DNA of 64,000 nt from Lacinutrix sp. C3R15 (GCF_018860825.1 NZ_JAHKPZ010000030.1:466934-530933), one strand, 5' to 3'; counted from the first letter of the stretch, positions 43,340 through 53,110 are shown. Notes: a model not told the origin generated them from the sequence alone. Translations and numbers: made by a program.

Positions 43340-44632
43340 TTAATCGTCTTGGTTTTTATCTTTTGTATCTTCTTCTTTTTTAATTTCTACAGCATCACCA
43401 TTTTTTAAAGACTTTGTAACCGTGTTGTATGGTCCTGTTATAATTTCGTCGTTTTCTTGCAAGCCTTCCATAATTTCAATATTAGTATTGTCTTGCACTC
43501 CTGTTTTTACAACGCGTAATTTTGCTTTGTCTCCATCTTTAACAAAAACACATTCAAATTTTTCTTCGCTATTGCTTTCAATAGCATCTTTTTTAATTGC
43601 TTTTTTTGTTGAAGAGGTGTCTGTTTTAATAACAATAGCGCTAATTGGCACACCAACAACATTTTCACGTTTGTTGGTAATGATATCTACAGTTGCAGTC
43701 ATACCTGGTCTAAAAGGCGAGTAATTTTCACTCTTTCCTTCTAATAAATCTTTATACGATTCTTCAAGTATTCTAACTTTTACTTTAAAATTTGTTACCT
43801 GATCAGAGGTTAAAACACCATCTGCAGAGTTTGCAATTTCAGTAACTAATCCTTTAAATTGTTTTTTTAAATATGCATCTACTTCAACAATGGTAGAGTC
43901 TCCAATATTAACTTTTACAATATCGTTTTCATTAACATCAACCTCAACCTCCATGTTGGTTAAATTAGCAACACGCATAATTTCTGTTCCTGCCATTTGT
44001 TGTGTACCAACTACACGCTCGCCCAACTCTACATCTAATTTAGAAATAGTACCAGACATTGGTGCGTAAATATTAGTTCTGTTTAGGTTGTCTTTAGCTT
44101 CATTTACAGTAGCAGCAGAACTTTGCACATTATAATAAGCAGACTGTTTGTTTGCTTGTGCTATTTCATAAGAAGAAATTACTTTGTCCCAATCTGCTTT
44201 AGAGATGATTCCTTTTTCATATAACTGTTGGTTTCTATCGTAGTTTGCTTTTGCTTCTTTAAGTGATGCTTCGGCCTGATTTAAACCTGCACGTACATTT
44301 TGTAAAGCGGCTTGTGTTCTGCTTAAACTAGATTGGTAAATATCTGGATTTACACGAACTAATAAATCTCCTTTTTTTACTTGTTCTCCTTCTACAATAG
44401 GAAGTTCAATAATTTCACCAGAAACCTCACTAGAAAGTTTTACTTCTATTTCTGGTTGAATTTTTCCAGTAGCAGAAACGGTTTCCACAATATCAATTTT
44501 AGTAATTTTTTTGGTTTCTACTTCTTTAAAATTACCTTGTTTACCAAACCATCCTGCTTTTTTTCCTCCAATTAAAAGAGCTAGCAATACAATTACTGCA
44601 ATTACAATTATGGTTACTGTTTTTTTACTCAT
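43340..44632 (-). CDS. Efflux periplasmic adaptor protein (MacA/HlyD type), second of the cassette
   Basis: This 430-residue membrane-fusion protein has one N-terminal helix (about 4-24) and a biotinyl-lipoyl-like domain with VSATGKIQPEIEVKLSSEVSGEI. A long alpha-hairpin (about 105-185) and beta-barrel domains follow, ending in an acidic/Lys tail. It bridges the inner-membrane ABC permeases to TolC. It is the second adaptor in the same operon (the other is at 46016-47179); the two are clearly different in length and sequence. It begins five bases after tolC on the minus strand. Confidence 0.92.
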   Translation of the reverse strand: MSKKTVTIIVIAVIVLLALLIGGKKAGWFGKQGNFKEVETKKITKIDIVETVSATGKIQPEIEVKLSSEVSGEIIELPIVEGEQVKKGDLLVRVNPDIYQSSLSRTQAALQNVRAGLNQAEASLKEAKANYDRNQQLYEKGIISKADWDKVISSYEIAQANKQSAYYNVQSSAATVNEAKDNLNRTNIYAPMSGTISKLDVELGERVVGTQQMAGTEIMRVANLTNMEVEVDVNENDIVKVNIGDSTIVEVDAYLKKQFKGLVTEIANSADGVLTSDQVTNFKVKVRILEESYKDLLEGKSENYSPFRPGMTATVDIITNKRENVVGVPISAIVIKTDTSSTKKAIKKDAIESNSEEKFECVFVKDGDKAKLRVVKTGVQDNTNIEIMEGLQENDEIITGPYNTVTKSLKNGDAVEIKKEEDTKDKNQDD

Positions 44633-44637
44633 GGTTG

Positions 44638-45966
44638 TTAGTTTAATGCTGTAATAGGAATTCCGAAATAGAATTCTAATACTTTCAATTTAAAAATATA
44701 ATCATATTTTGTTCTTACTACTTCGCTTTGTGCGTTTTCTAATCTATTTTTTGATTGATTAAAATCAAAAGCATTTAGCATACCTACATTATATCTTTCT
44801 TGCGAATAATTGAATGCTAGACTTCTTGCTTCTTCTGTTTTTAAAGCTGCTTCATATGCTTTTAAAGCGCCTTTAGCATCATTATAAGCTTGGTATACGT
44901 TAGTTTCTAAATCAAGATTTGCTTGTTCTAATTGATACTGTGCACTTAAAACATTTATTTCATTACGTTTTACATTATTTTTTACAGAAAATCCGTTAAA
45001 AATAGGAATGCTTAAACTTAGTGAAAATCCGTGACTTTTATTGTCTGAAACTTGGTCTGTAAATTCTGGTGTATCAAACAATTGAGATTTAAAATAATTG
45101 GTACCAAAGCTGTAAGAGCCACTTAATGTTGGTTGTAAAGCACCTTTAGCTATTTTAAGGTTATATTGGGCTATTTCACTATTGTTTTCTGCAATCTTAA
45201 TATCATATCTAACTTCTTTTGCTTTGGTAATAATAGCTTGAGCTGACTGGTTTAAAATAGATGTTGGTGGTACTTGATAATCATTATCTACAATATCAAA
45301 AGTTTCATAATCTTCTAATAAAAGTAATTGTGCCAAACTAATTTTAGATAAAAGAATAGCATTTTCTGCATTTACCACTTGTTGTTCTTGAGTTGCAATG
45401 GTTGCTTGAATTTCTAGCAAATCTCCTCTTGGTAAAGCACCTGCCTCTACTAAATCATTAGTACGCTGTAATTCTTGTTGGCTAATTTCTTGTTGCGCTT
45501 GTAATACTTTTAATTGTTCTTTATTAAATAATATTTGAAGAAAAGCATTTGCTATGTTTAGCGACATGTTATCTTTTATATTATCTAGTTGATATTGGCT
45601 AGCTAATATTTCTAGATTAGAACGACGTAATTGGTTTACGTTTCTTAAACCGTTATAAATATTTACCCCAGAACTAATACCTCCACTAAGGTTTCTTGTT
45701 GTAGAGTTTACGGCATCAAAAGTAACTGGATCTTGGTTTAAACCTATATTCCAAGAATGGTTTACACTTGCATTAAGCGATGGTAAAAAGTTACCAAAAG
45801 CATCCTTTTTGTTAAGCTCTGTATTTTGTAAATCTAACTCACTTTGTTTTACAGATATATTATTATCTAAGGCATATTCAACACACTCTTGAAGGGTCCA
45901 TTTTTTATCTTGGGCTTGTGTAGTAATGCTTAAAAAAGCAAGTAGTATAAAAATAAGTTTTTTCAT
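44638..45966 (-). CDS. TolC-family outer-membrane efflux protein
   Basis: This 442-residue protein has a signal peptide (about 1-18) followed by two outer-membrane efflux repeats of long helices. The first begins KWTLQECVEYALDNNISVKQ and the second follows near residue 240 with QAIITKAKEVRYDIKIAENN. A typical loop reads SLSIPIFNGFSVKN. It provides the outer-membrane exit duct for the ABC efflux cassette. It lies between the two adaptors, 49 bases after the first. Confidence 0.95.
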   Translation of the reverse strand: MKKLIFILLAFLSITTQAQDKKWTLQECVEYALDNNISVKQSELDLQNTELNKKDAFGNFLPSLNASVNHSWNIGLNQDPVTFDAVNSTTRNLSGGISSGVNIYNGLRNVNQLRRSNLEILASQYQLDNIKDNMSLNIANAFLQILFNKEQLKVLQAQQEISQQELQRTNDLVEAGALPRGDLLEIQATIATQEQQVVNAENAILLSKISLAQLLLLEDYETFDIVDNDYQVPPTSILNQSAQAIITKAKEVRYDIKIAENNSEIAQYNLKIAKGALQPTLSGSYSFGTNYFKSQLFDTPEFTDQVSDNKSHGFSLSLSIPIFNGFSVKNNVKRNEINVLSAQYQLEQANLDLETNVYQAYNDAKGALKAYEAALKTEEARSLAFNYSQERYNVGMLNAFDFNQSKNRLENAQSEVVRTKYDYIFKLKVLEFYFGIPITALN

Positions 45967-46015
45967 AATAAATGATAAGTCTTTATAAATGTAAATCTGT
46001 TACAAATATTTTTTA

Positions 46016-47179
46016 TTAATTCTCTTGTGCGTATTTAGGAACACCTTGTACTTGGTTCCAAACCTTTATTTTATCTTCTTTAGTAATGCCACTTTTTACT
46101 TCTACAAAAATACCATCACTAATCCCTAGTTCTATCTCTTTTTTATCAAATTGTTGGTCACCTGTTTCTATTTCTACAAAAGGCTTTTTTGTTTCAGAAT
46201 CATATTGTACTAAGGCTTCTTTAATAGCCAAAACATTTTCTACTTTATCTAGAATAATAGACGCATTTGCACTTAAACCTGCTCTTATAAATGTAGAATC
46301 TATTTTTTGAAGGGTTCCTTTAATTTCAAATTGAATAGCGCCATTTTCGGCAACACCTTTAGGAGCAATATAATCTAAAACAGCATCAAATTTTTTATCT
46401 TCAATAGCACCAACAGTGATTTCAAGTGGTAAACCTTCTTTTATTTTACCTACTTCACTTTCATCTACCTTACCTTCAAAAATCATTTTTTTAACATCTG
46501 CTAAAGATACAATAGAAGTACCTTCGTTAAAATTATTAGCTTCAATAACCTGGTTTCCTTCTTTAACAGGAACATCTAAAACCATTCCTGAAACGGTTGC
46601 TCTTACTTGGGTTTGTGCAATATTACCTAAACCACTTGTGGTTCCTGTTTTAACAATATCATAATTCTGTTTTGCTGTATTTACATTTATTTTGGCTTGT
46701 TCAACACTTTGTTTTGCTTGTAAATAACTGTTTTCAACAGCTTCAAAATCATTTGCAGAAATAACACCTTTATCAAATAATGCTTTTTGACGATCATAAC
46801 TTGTTTGTTGTGTTTGAAGGTTAATATTAGCAGTTTGTAAAGCTGTTTGATTAATAGCAATACTTCCTTTTGCGTTTGTTAATGAAGACACATTAGGGAT
46901 TACTCTAATTTGCGCTATTAAATCTCCTGCTTTTACATACTCTCCTGCTTCCACAAAAATTTCTTCAACCACACCAGAAATATTAGACTTAATTAAAACC
47001 TCGTCTTTTGGTAAAATACTTCCTGTAGCAACCGTTTTTACGGTTATGGTTTCTTCACTAGCTACATCTGTAGTATAGGTTACTGGGTCTTGTTGGTTTT
47101 TTTGCCATAAATAATATAGAGCTGTACCAAATACAAGAACTATTAGTGTTAATACAATTATGGTTTTGGTTCTTTTCAT
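46016..47179 (-). CDS. Efflux periplasmic adaptor protein (HlyD/MacA type), first of the cassette
   Basis: This 387-residue membrane-fusion protein has an N-terminal membrane helix (about 5-25). It contains the lipoyl-like IKSNISGVVEEIFVEAGEYVKAGDLIA and a helical hairpin with many Gln/Ala, then barrel domains ending in a short C-terminal tail. It is transcribed just after the second permease (129-base gap) and before tolC. With the ABC proteins it should form a MacAB-TolC-type pump. Confidence 0.92.
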   Translation of the reverse strand: MKRTKTIIVLTLIVLVFGTALYYLWQKNQQDPVTYTTDVASEETITVKTVATGSILPKDEVLIKSNISGVVEEIFVEAGEYVKAGDLIAQIRVIPNVSSLTNAKGSIAINQTALQTANINLQTQQTSYDRQKALFDKGVISANDFEAVENSYLQAKQSVEQAKINVNTAKQNYDIVKTGTTSGLGNIAQTQVRATVSGMVLDVPVKEGNQVIEANNFNEGTSIVSLADVKKMIFEGKVDESEVGKIKEGLPLEITVGAIEDKKFDAVLDYIAPKGVAENGAIQFEIKGTLQKIDSTFIRAGLSANASIILDKVENVLAIKEALVQYDSETKKPFVEIETGDQQFDKKEIELGISDGIFVEVKSGITKEDKIKVWNQVQGVPKYAQEN

Positions 47180-47308
47180 TTTTTGATAATTTATACTTTT
47201 GATTAATGATTACTTTTATTTTTTATGTTTCGATCCTATTTACCAATAGGAAGGAACATTGTTTTTTTTTTCTATTTCATGTATCTTCAACTTTTCACTG
47301 TATAATAA

Positions 47309-48565
47309 TTACTCCATACGTAAAGCATCTACAGGTTTCATTTTGGTAGCACTATTTGCAGGAATTAGACCTGCTAACAAACCAGAAATAATTAATATAA
47401 ATAATGCTGTAAAAATAACAGACATGCTAACACTTGGGTTTGCAAAGTTCTTTACAGGACCAATTTTATCTAATGTATAGTTGAGAATAAAAATAACAAA
47501 AGCGGCAAAGGATATACCTACCATTCCTGAAATGATAGTTAACAATAAACTTTCTTGTAATACTTGTGATTTTATAGACCAAGGAGAAGCACCTAAAGCG
47601 CGTCTTACACCAATTTCTCTAGTACGTTCTTTTACTACAATAAGCATAATGTTACTAATACCAATAATACCAGACATAAGCACTAAGGCGCCTACAAAAT
47701 AACCTACAACAGACAGAATAGAAAACAATCCGTTTATACGACCAAAAGCTTCCGACAAATCAAAATTACCAATAGCACGATCATCATCCGGATGTACTTT
47801 ATGGCTAGCTTTCATTAGTTCTAATATCTTTGGTTTAACAGAAGTTACTGAAATCCCGTCTTTAGCAGTAATTGCCATCCAACCAACACTATCTCCTCTA
47901 TTAAATGCTTGACCAAAAGTAGTAAAAGGCATAAAAATAGTATTTGCATCTTCCTCTTGATCACCACTATTTGCAGCTTTAAAAGTACCAATCACCAAAA
48001 AGTTAACGCCATTTACTTTTATATAAGAACCTAAAGGATCTTCGTCTTGGTCATACATAGCTTTCACTACATCTTCACCAATAACACAAACTTTACGTTT
48101 ACTATCTATGTCTGAGTAACTAATAAAGCGACCTTGAAGAATATCCATTGGTTGTTGATTAATAAATTCTGGATAGTCACCATAAATAGAAAAAGCCCCA
48201 GTTTTTGTACCTCTAATCACATTATTTGCACCATTAAAACCCCCTAATTGGTGTCTGGGCGAAACGTATTTTAATTCAGGGATTTCTCGTTTAAGCGTTT
48301 CAACATCGTTTAATTTAAAATTAAAGCGTCTTCCTTTAGGCAAGCCTTTATATGCTTTTGTAGTACTTTGAGTCCACATAAACATAGAGTTTGTAGCAAA
48401 GTTTCCAAAATCTGCAGTTACACCATTTTTTAATCCATTAGTTAGTGCAAGAAGAAGTACTAAAATGGTAATTCCCCAGAACACACCAAAGGCAGTCAAA
48501 AAAGTTCTAAACTTATTTGCTGTAAGTGCTTGTAATATTTCGTCCCAACGGTCTCTATTAAACAT
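47309..48565 (-). CDS. MacB-like ABC transporter permease, second
   Basis: This 418-residue permease has an N-terminal helix (about 17-40), a large periplasmic domain (about 45-280) with ISYSDIDSKRKVCVIGEDV, then three C-terminal helices. The FtsX-like motif is GIIGISNIMLIVVKERTREIGVRRALGAS, and the end is AGLIPANSATKMKPVDALRME. Its start follows the preceding permease by one base. The two permeases are homologous, so the pump is probably a heterodimer in the membrane. The substrate is unknown. Confidence 0.94.
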   Translation of the reverse strand: MFNRDRWDEILQALTANKFRTFLTAFGVFWGITILVLLLALTNGLKNGVTADFGNFATNSMFMWTQSTTKAYKGLPKGRRFNFKLNDVETLKREIPELKYVSPRHQLGGFNGANNVIRGTKTGAFSIYGDYPEFINQQPMDILQGRFISYSDIDSKRKVCVIGEDVVKAMYDQDEDPLGSYIKVNGVNFLVIGTFKAANSGDQEEDANTIFMPFTTFGQAFNRGDSVGWMAITAKDGISVTSVKPKILELMKASHKVHPDDDRAIGNFDLSEAFGRINGLFSILSVVGYFVGALVLMSGIIGISNIMLIVVKERTREIGVRRALGASPWSIKSQVLQESLLLTIISGMVGISFAAFVIFILNYTLDKIGPVKNFANPSVSMSVIFTALFILIISGLLAGLIPANSATKMKPVDALRME

Positions 48566-48566
48566 A

Positions 48567-49811
48567 TTATTCGTCTCTTAATGCTACAATTGGTTTAATT
48601 TTGGCGGCTCTATATGCTGGAATAAATCCTGCCAAAGCTCCTGCAAATACTAAAATAAAAACAGTGGTTATTGCTATATTAAAATCTACTTGTGGATATT
48701 TTATAAACTCACTATTAATTAAAGGCCCTACAATTTCAAGTAATCCTAAACCTAAAATAAGTCCAAATAACCCTGAAAACATGGTTACAAAAACAGACTC
48801 TTGCAAAATCATACTAACAATAGACCAAGGCTCTGCGCCTAAAGCTTTACGTATACCAATTTCTTTGGTACGTTCTTTAACAATAATTAGCATGATATTA
48901 CCAACACCTACAACTCCTGCTATAATAGTACCAATACCTACAAACCAAAAAACAGCAGCAATGGTTCCTATTAAAGAATAAATATCTTCTGCACGTTCTA
49001 GGGTATTATATACTCTTACAGCATTAGTATCATCAGGAGCAATGGTTTGCCTTAATTTAAGATCATTTTCAATAGCCGCAGAAATGGCTTGAGATTCTGC
49101 TACAGCTTGGTCAAAATCATCTGCCATTTTTAAGGTAAACATCATGTTTCTAATATTATCTGCACCATTAAAAGCCAGTTGTGCAGTAGGTAATGGTAAA
49201 AACACTTTGCTTTCGTCTCGTTCTCCTCCTGGATCATAAAAAACACCTACCACTTTAAAGCTAATACCATAAAGTGAAATATTTTTATCTAAAGGGTCTT
49301 CGTCTTTAAATAAATCTTTTGCTACTTTATTACCAATTACGGCTACTTTTTTTAAGTTATCTACATCAGCAATATTAATAAACCGACCTTTGCTTATATC
49401 TGCATTTTCAATAAATTGATTTCCTGGTAAGATACCTTGAATTCTATAATTTCCAGATTCATTTTTGTAGTTTACTAAACCTCCCCAAATAGTATAAAAT
49501 GCAGATTCATTTTCAATGCTTTCGGCATATTTATTAGAAATAGCATTAAAATCATTGTTTTTTAATTGAATACGTCTACCAGGATTTAAACCTTTATATT
49601 CTTTGGTTGTTGTACCAGCCCAAACACTCACTAAATTAGTAGCATCTCTTTCAAATTGTGACTTAACACCATTTTGAATACCTGTGCTAAAGCCTAAAAG
49701 TATGATTAATATAAAAATACCAGAAGCTACAGAGAGACCAGTTAAAAACGTACGAAGTTTGTTTTTACTTAAAGTTTCAAATATTTCTTGCCAACGTTCT
49801 AAATCAAACAT
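48567..49811 (-). CDS. MacB-like ABC transporter permease, first
   Basis: This 414-residue permease has the same layout as its neighbour: N-terminal helix, periplasmic domain with GRFINIADVDNLKKVAVIGN, and three C-terminal helices with GVVGVGNIMLIIVKERTKEIGIRKALGAE. It overlaps the ATPase gene by eight bases, pointing to translational coupling. The two permeases arose by duplication but are well diverged. Confidence 0.94.
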   Translation of the reverse strand: MFDLERWQEIFETLSKNKLRTFLTGLSVASGIFILIILLGFSTGIQNGVKSQFERDATNLVSVWAGTTTKEYKGLNPGRRIQLKNNDFNAISNKYAESIENESAFYTIWGGLVNYKNESGNYRIQGILPGNQFIENADISKGRFINIADVDNLKKVAVIGNKVAKDLFKDEDPLDKNISLYGISFKVVGVFYDPGGERDESKVFLPLPTAQLAFNGADNIRNMMFTLKMADDFDQAVAESQAISAAIENDLKLRQTIAPDDTNAVRVYNTLERAEDIYSLIGTIAAVFWFVGIGTIIAGVVGVGNIMLIIVKERTKEIGIRKALGAEPWSIVSMILQESVFVTMFSGLFGLILGLGLLEIVGPLINSEFIKYPQVDFNIAITTVFILVFAGALAGFIPAYRAAKIKPIVALRDE

Positions 49812-50505
49812 GTGCTATAGCTCTTACTTGTTCTACCTTACTATCATCTATAATTAAACCATCTTTTAAGTTTACTATACGTTTAGTCATTTGTGCAATA
49901 TCTGGCTCATGGGTAACTAAAAGTATGGTTTTACCTTCATCATTAATACCTTGAATAAGGTCCATTACTTCATAAGAAGTTTTGGTATCTAAAGCACCTG
50001 TTGGCTCATCTGCCAATAACACTTTAGGATCACTTGCTAGTGCTCTTGCTATAGCTACACGCTGTTTTTGACCACCTGAAAGCTCACTAGGTAAGTGGTG
50101 AGACCATTCTGCCAAACCAACTTTTTCTAGATAATGCATGGCTTTATCTGCGCGTTCTTTTCTTTTTGCTCCTTGATAATATAAAGGCAATGCCACATTA
50201 TCTAATGCAGATTTATAATTGATTAAATTAAAGGATTGAAAGATGAATCCTAAAAATTTATTTCTGTAGTTAGCAGCTATTTTTTCGTTTAGATTTTTAA
50301 TTGGAACATTATCTAGTGTATAAGAACCTTCATCTGCTTCGTCTAACATGCCTAATATATTTAGCAAGGTAGATTTACCAGAACCAGAAGAGCCCATTAT
50401 AGATACTAATTCACCTTCTTTTACATTAAAATTAATTCCTTTTAACACATGAAGGGAATTGTTTCCCATATGGTACGATTTATGTAAGTCTTTGATTTCT
50501 ATCAT
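49804..50505 (-). CDS. ABC transporter ATP-binding protein, MacB/LolD type
   Basis: This 233-residue ATPase has Walker A GSSGSGKSTLLN (about 39-50), signature LSGGQKQRVAIARAL (about 141-155) and Walker B VLLADEPTGALD. The switch His is in LLVTHEP. It is the first gene of the minus-strand run (ATPase, permease, permease, adaptor, tolC, adaptor, tsaB). Such stand-alone ATPases with FtsX-like permeases export antibiotics, peptides or lipids; I cannot tell which. Confidence 0.96.
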   Translation of the reverse strand: MIEIKDLHKSYHMGNNSLHVLKGINFNVKEGELVSIMGSSGSGKSTLLNILGMLDEADEGSYTLDNVPIKNLNEKIAANYRNKFLGFIFQSFNLINYKSALDNVALPLYYQGAKRKERADKAMHYLEKVGLAEWSHHLPSELSGGQKQRVAIARALASDPKVLLADEPTGALDTKTSYEVMDLIQGINDEGKTILLVTHEPDIAQMTKRIVNLKDGLIIDDSKVEQVRAIAHV

Positions 50506-50630
50506 ATTGAAAAATTAGCAATTACAATATTACTTAAACATTGAAATAATTTGTGCCAAAGAACTGTTAAGAAACATTAACACTACAGAAGTAAGACTCT
50601 TAAAACGAAAAAATGTTACAGTAAAATAAA

Positions 50631-50852
50631 TTATTCTGCTTTAGACTTTGAAAATTTTTTGTAGATAAAATAAGCGATTCCGGCTACCAATATGTACGGA
50701 ATAGCCATTAGATACACAATACCATTATTAACTCCTTCTGCTGTAGATTGGCCATCTTCACTCTCAAGTACTGCTCTACACATGGCACATTGGGCATTTG
50801 TTTGCAAAAAGATAAACAAAGAGAAAATAAAAAAAAGAATTTTTTGTTTCAT
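50631..50852 (-). CDS. Small exported CxxC membrane protein
   Basis: This 73-residue protein has a signal peptide (about 1-20, ending QTNAQ) and a CAMC motif (C22, C25) right after the cleavage site. A short soluble stretch and one membrane helix (about 46-64) follow, and it ends in a basic KKFSKSKAE tail. The family is not named that I recognise. The two cysteines next to SCO and cytochrome oxidase assembly genes suggest copper or haem handling or thiol redox work, but this is inference. It lies 42 bases after the DUF420 gene on the same strand. Confidence 0.7.
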   Translation of the reverse strand: MKQKILFFIFSLFIFLQTNAQCAMCRAVLESEDGQSTAEGVNNGIVYLMAIPYILVAGIAYFIYKKFSKSKAE

Positions 50853-50894
50853 ACTAGATGGTATTAAAATATTACACGACGCTTAGTATAACAT

Positions 50895-51434
50895 TTAATT
50901 GATATAATAAGGTGATATCATAAGATAAACAATAACACCTGTAACAGCAACATATAACCATAACGGAAAGGTTATACGTGCTATTTTTTTATGTCTTTCA
51001 AAATTTTTGGTGATTGCTCTTACATAAGTAATTAGCACAAAAGGTATGATTACAATAGACAATAAAATATGTGTAATAAGTATAAAGTAATAAACATATT
51101 TAACAACTCCTTCTCCTCCAAATTTAGTAGAATCACTTGTCATGTGATAAGCTACATAAAGCACTAAAAACAAGGCGGAACACATTACAGCTGTGGTCAT
51201 TAAGTTTTCATGAAGAATAACATTTTTTTTACGTATAGCAAAAAAAGCGATTACTAAAATAATTGCAGTAAAACCGTTTATTGTAGCATAAAGTGGTGGT
51301 AAAAAAGTTAGAGGCTCTACATTTGGTATTCTAACTCCAAATAAAATGGCGACAACAATTGGTACAACAATAGATAAAGTAACTATCCATTTATTATATT
51401 TTTGCTCGTCTTGTATGTTTTGATCTTGACTCAT
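50895..51434 (-). CDS. DUF420 membrane protein
   Basis: This 179-residue protein has five predicted helices (about 15-33, 43-63, 75-96, 112-135 and 154-175). It carries the family pattern LPPLYATINGFTAIILVIAFFAIRKK, HENLMTTAVMCSALFLVLYVAYH and FPLWLYVAVTGVIVYLMI. DUF420 (YozB) proteins occur with cytochrome c oxidase assembly genes and have conserved histidines that may bind copper or haem (H74 and H101 here). Function is unproven. It is directly downstream of the SCO gene. Confidence 0.88.
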   Translation of the reverse strand: MSQDQNIQDEQKYNKWIVTLSIVVPIVVAILFGVRIPNVEPLTFLPPLYATINGFTAIILVIAFFAIRKKNVILHENLMTTAVMCSALFLVLYVAYHMTSDSTKFGGEGVVKYVYYFILITHILLSIVIIPFVLITYVRAITKNFERHKKIARITFPLWLYVAVTGVIVYLMISPYYIN

Positions 51435-51511
51435 AATTGTTACTTTTCTATTTTAGTTTTAAAAAAGAAATACTAGTTCTTTACTTAAATTGAATAAGGT
51501 ATAGTATACTA

Positions 51512-52261
51512 TTATTCGTTTAGTAGTTTGTTAATATCTTCTTTAAGCATGGTAATTTGCTGTTCCTGACCTTCATCATCTACTTGTTCTTCTTCAGATA
51601 TCATTCCGTTATAATAAATAATAGGATTACCATTTACTAGTCTAGAACGAATAAAACCGTTTTTATCTACTAAAGCAAAGTTTCCAGAGTGCTCAAAACC
51701 ACCTTCTACTTCTGCTTCTTCTGCTGTGTATAAATTAAAACCTTTATTAGCTAAGTCATAGATTACCTCTTGATCTCCTGTCATTAAATGCCAGTTAGGA
51801 TTAGTTATTCCATATTTTTTAGCATAATCCTTTAATACTTCTGAGGTGTCATGTGCTGGATTTATAGTAAAAGAAGCAACACCAAAGTTTTTATTATCTG
51901 GAAATGTATTTTGAATATCTACTAAGTTTCTACTCATTCTTGGGCAAATGGTAGGGCAGGTTGTAAAGAAAAATTCAATAACATACACTTTACCAAGGTA
52001 ATCTTTGTTGGAAATGGTTTTACCATCTTGATTTTTAAAACTAAAGTCTGGTACTTTTTTAGGTTGTCCATTAATTTCTAGAAATGCTAAATCTGAAGTT
52101 CTTATGGTTCTATCTTCATTAGAAACACTTACGCTTCTACTCTCTTCTCTAGTAATATCTTTATTAGTAACTCTATCTACTATTTTAGGTATAAAAATAA
52201 TACCAAATACTAATATGGTTAGCGCTATACCAATATATGAATAATTTGATTTTTTGCTCAT
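51512..52261 (-). CDS. SCO1/SenC-family copper chaperone
   Basis: This 249-residue thioredoxin-fold protein is anchored by an N-terminal helix (about 9-26). The copper-binding pair is C102-x3-C106 (TTCPTICPRMSRN), and the distal His is in FEHSGNFALVD. SCO proteins help load the Cu-A centre of cytochrome c oxidase. It ends in a Gln/Glu-rich stretch. It is followed on the same strand by DUF420 and the CAMC protein, a common set. Confidence 0.93.
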   Translation of the reverse strand: MSKKSNYSYIGIALTILVFGIIFIPKIVDRVTNKDITREESRSVSVSNEDRTIRTSDLAFLEINGQPKKVPDFSFKNQDGKTISNKDYLGKVYVIEFFFTTCPTICPRMSRNLVDIQNTFPDNKNFGVASFTINPAHDTSEVLKDYAKKYGITNPNWHLMTGDQEVIYDLANKGFNLYTAEEAEVEGGFEHSGNFALVDKNGFIRSRLVNGNPIIYYNGMISEEEQVDDEGQEQQITMLKEDINKLLNE

Positions 52262-52354
52262 GTTGCTATTATGTATAATTTAAAAATAGGAAAACCTTAA
52301 ATTAAAAGACCACTTAATGGTATTTTAGGTAACATTCTCTTTATTTTAAGTGTA

Positions 52355-53071
52355 TTATTCGGTTAGGTTTTTTAAATCGTTTGCTCTTCTGGTTTCCGAA
52401 TTGAAATTCCCTTTACGTTTTTGTCTGTATTCTGTAAAAAGAATTCTTACATCTTCACTCATTTTATTTTTAAGCTCTGCTACTTCAATACAATTGTAAG
52501 ATTTTAATTGGTATGCAGGCTTGTTTTTTGCTTTCTCATTATCTGTTCTATCATCTATTCGTCCTCTTAAATGTAATTCTTTATCAATAATAACCACATC
52601 ATTAGTAGCAAGGTTTGCGTCTAAATCTTTAATTAGGTGTAGGCTATTATACACTTTTTTAATTTCTTGTTCGGAAGCAAAAACGTATTTCCAATACTCT
52701 AAGTATTCGTATTTACTAAGTTCCTTTTTAAGTTGCTCCACTTGAGATGTAGCACTTTGTGGAACAACCATAACTATTTGAAATTTTTTAAAACCTTTAA
52801 ACTTATCATACATCAACTCTTTTAAGTTAGACATAGCAATAAGTTTATCTATGGGTTTGTTACCTAAAAATCCAAGAATAGTAATATGATCTTTAAGTTG
52901 AATAGTATCTTTTTCTAAGGAAGAAAACGAAGTAATGTCTAAAACATTATCTTCTAATATATCTAAAGCAATGTAATTGTGTTTTGCAGGATATAAAAAC
53001 AGTAAAAATAACACTGGAAGGAAAAATAAAATTCCAAGTATTACATTTCTTTTAATCAGCTTTTTGTTCAT
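52355..53071 (-). CDS. Membrane-anchored SCO-like protein without the copper motif
   Basis: This 238-residue protein has one N-terminal helix (about 10-27). Its layout resembles a SCO/thioredoxin fold: ITILGFLGNKPIDKLIAMSN where SCO has its active site, KFQIVMVVPQSATSQVEQLKKEL, and VVIIDKELHLRGRIDDRTD near the end. The CxxxC pair is missing, and the only cysteine is late (NCIEV). It lies just upstream of SCO and just downstream of a terminator that ends the oxidase genes. The SCO relation is by pattern and context, so moderate. Confidence 0.6.
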   Translation of the reverse strand: MNKKLIKRNVILGILFFLPVLFLLFLYPAKHNYIALDILEDNVLDITSFSSLEKDTIQLKDHITILGFLGNKPIDKLIAMSNLKELMYDKFKGFKKFQIVMVVPQSATSQVEQLKKELSKYEYLEYWKYVFASEQEIKKVYNSLHLIKDLDANLATNDVVIIDKELHLRGRIDDRTDNEKAKNKPAYQLKSYNCIEVAELKNKMSEDVRILFTEYRQKRKGNFNSETRRANDLKNLTE

Positions 53072-53082
53072 AGTACAAAAAT

Positions 53083-53110
53083 AAAAAAAGGTGGTTTAAT
53101 AACCACCTTT
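53083..53110 (-). terminator. Terminator of the cytochrome oxidase transcript
   Basis: AAAGGTGGTT (53087-53096) pairs perfectly with AACCACCTTT (53101-53110) around loop TAAT. On the minus strand a T-run follows. It lies 30 bases after the subunit IV stop and before the SCO-like gene. Confidence 0.82.
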
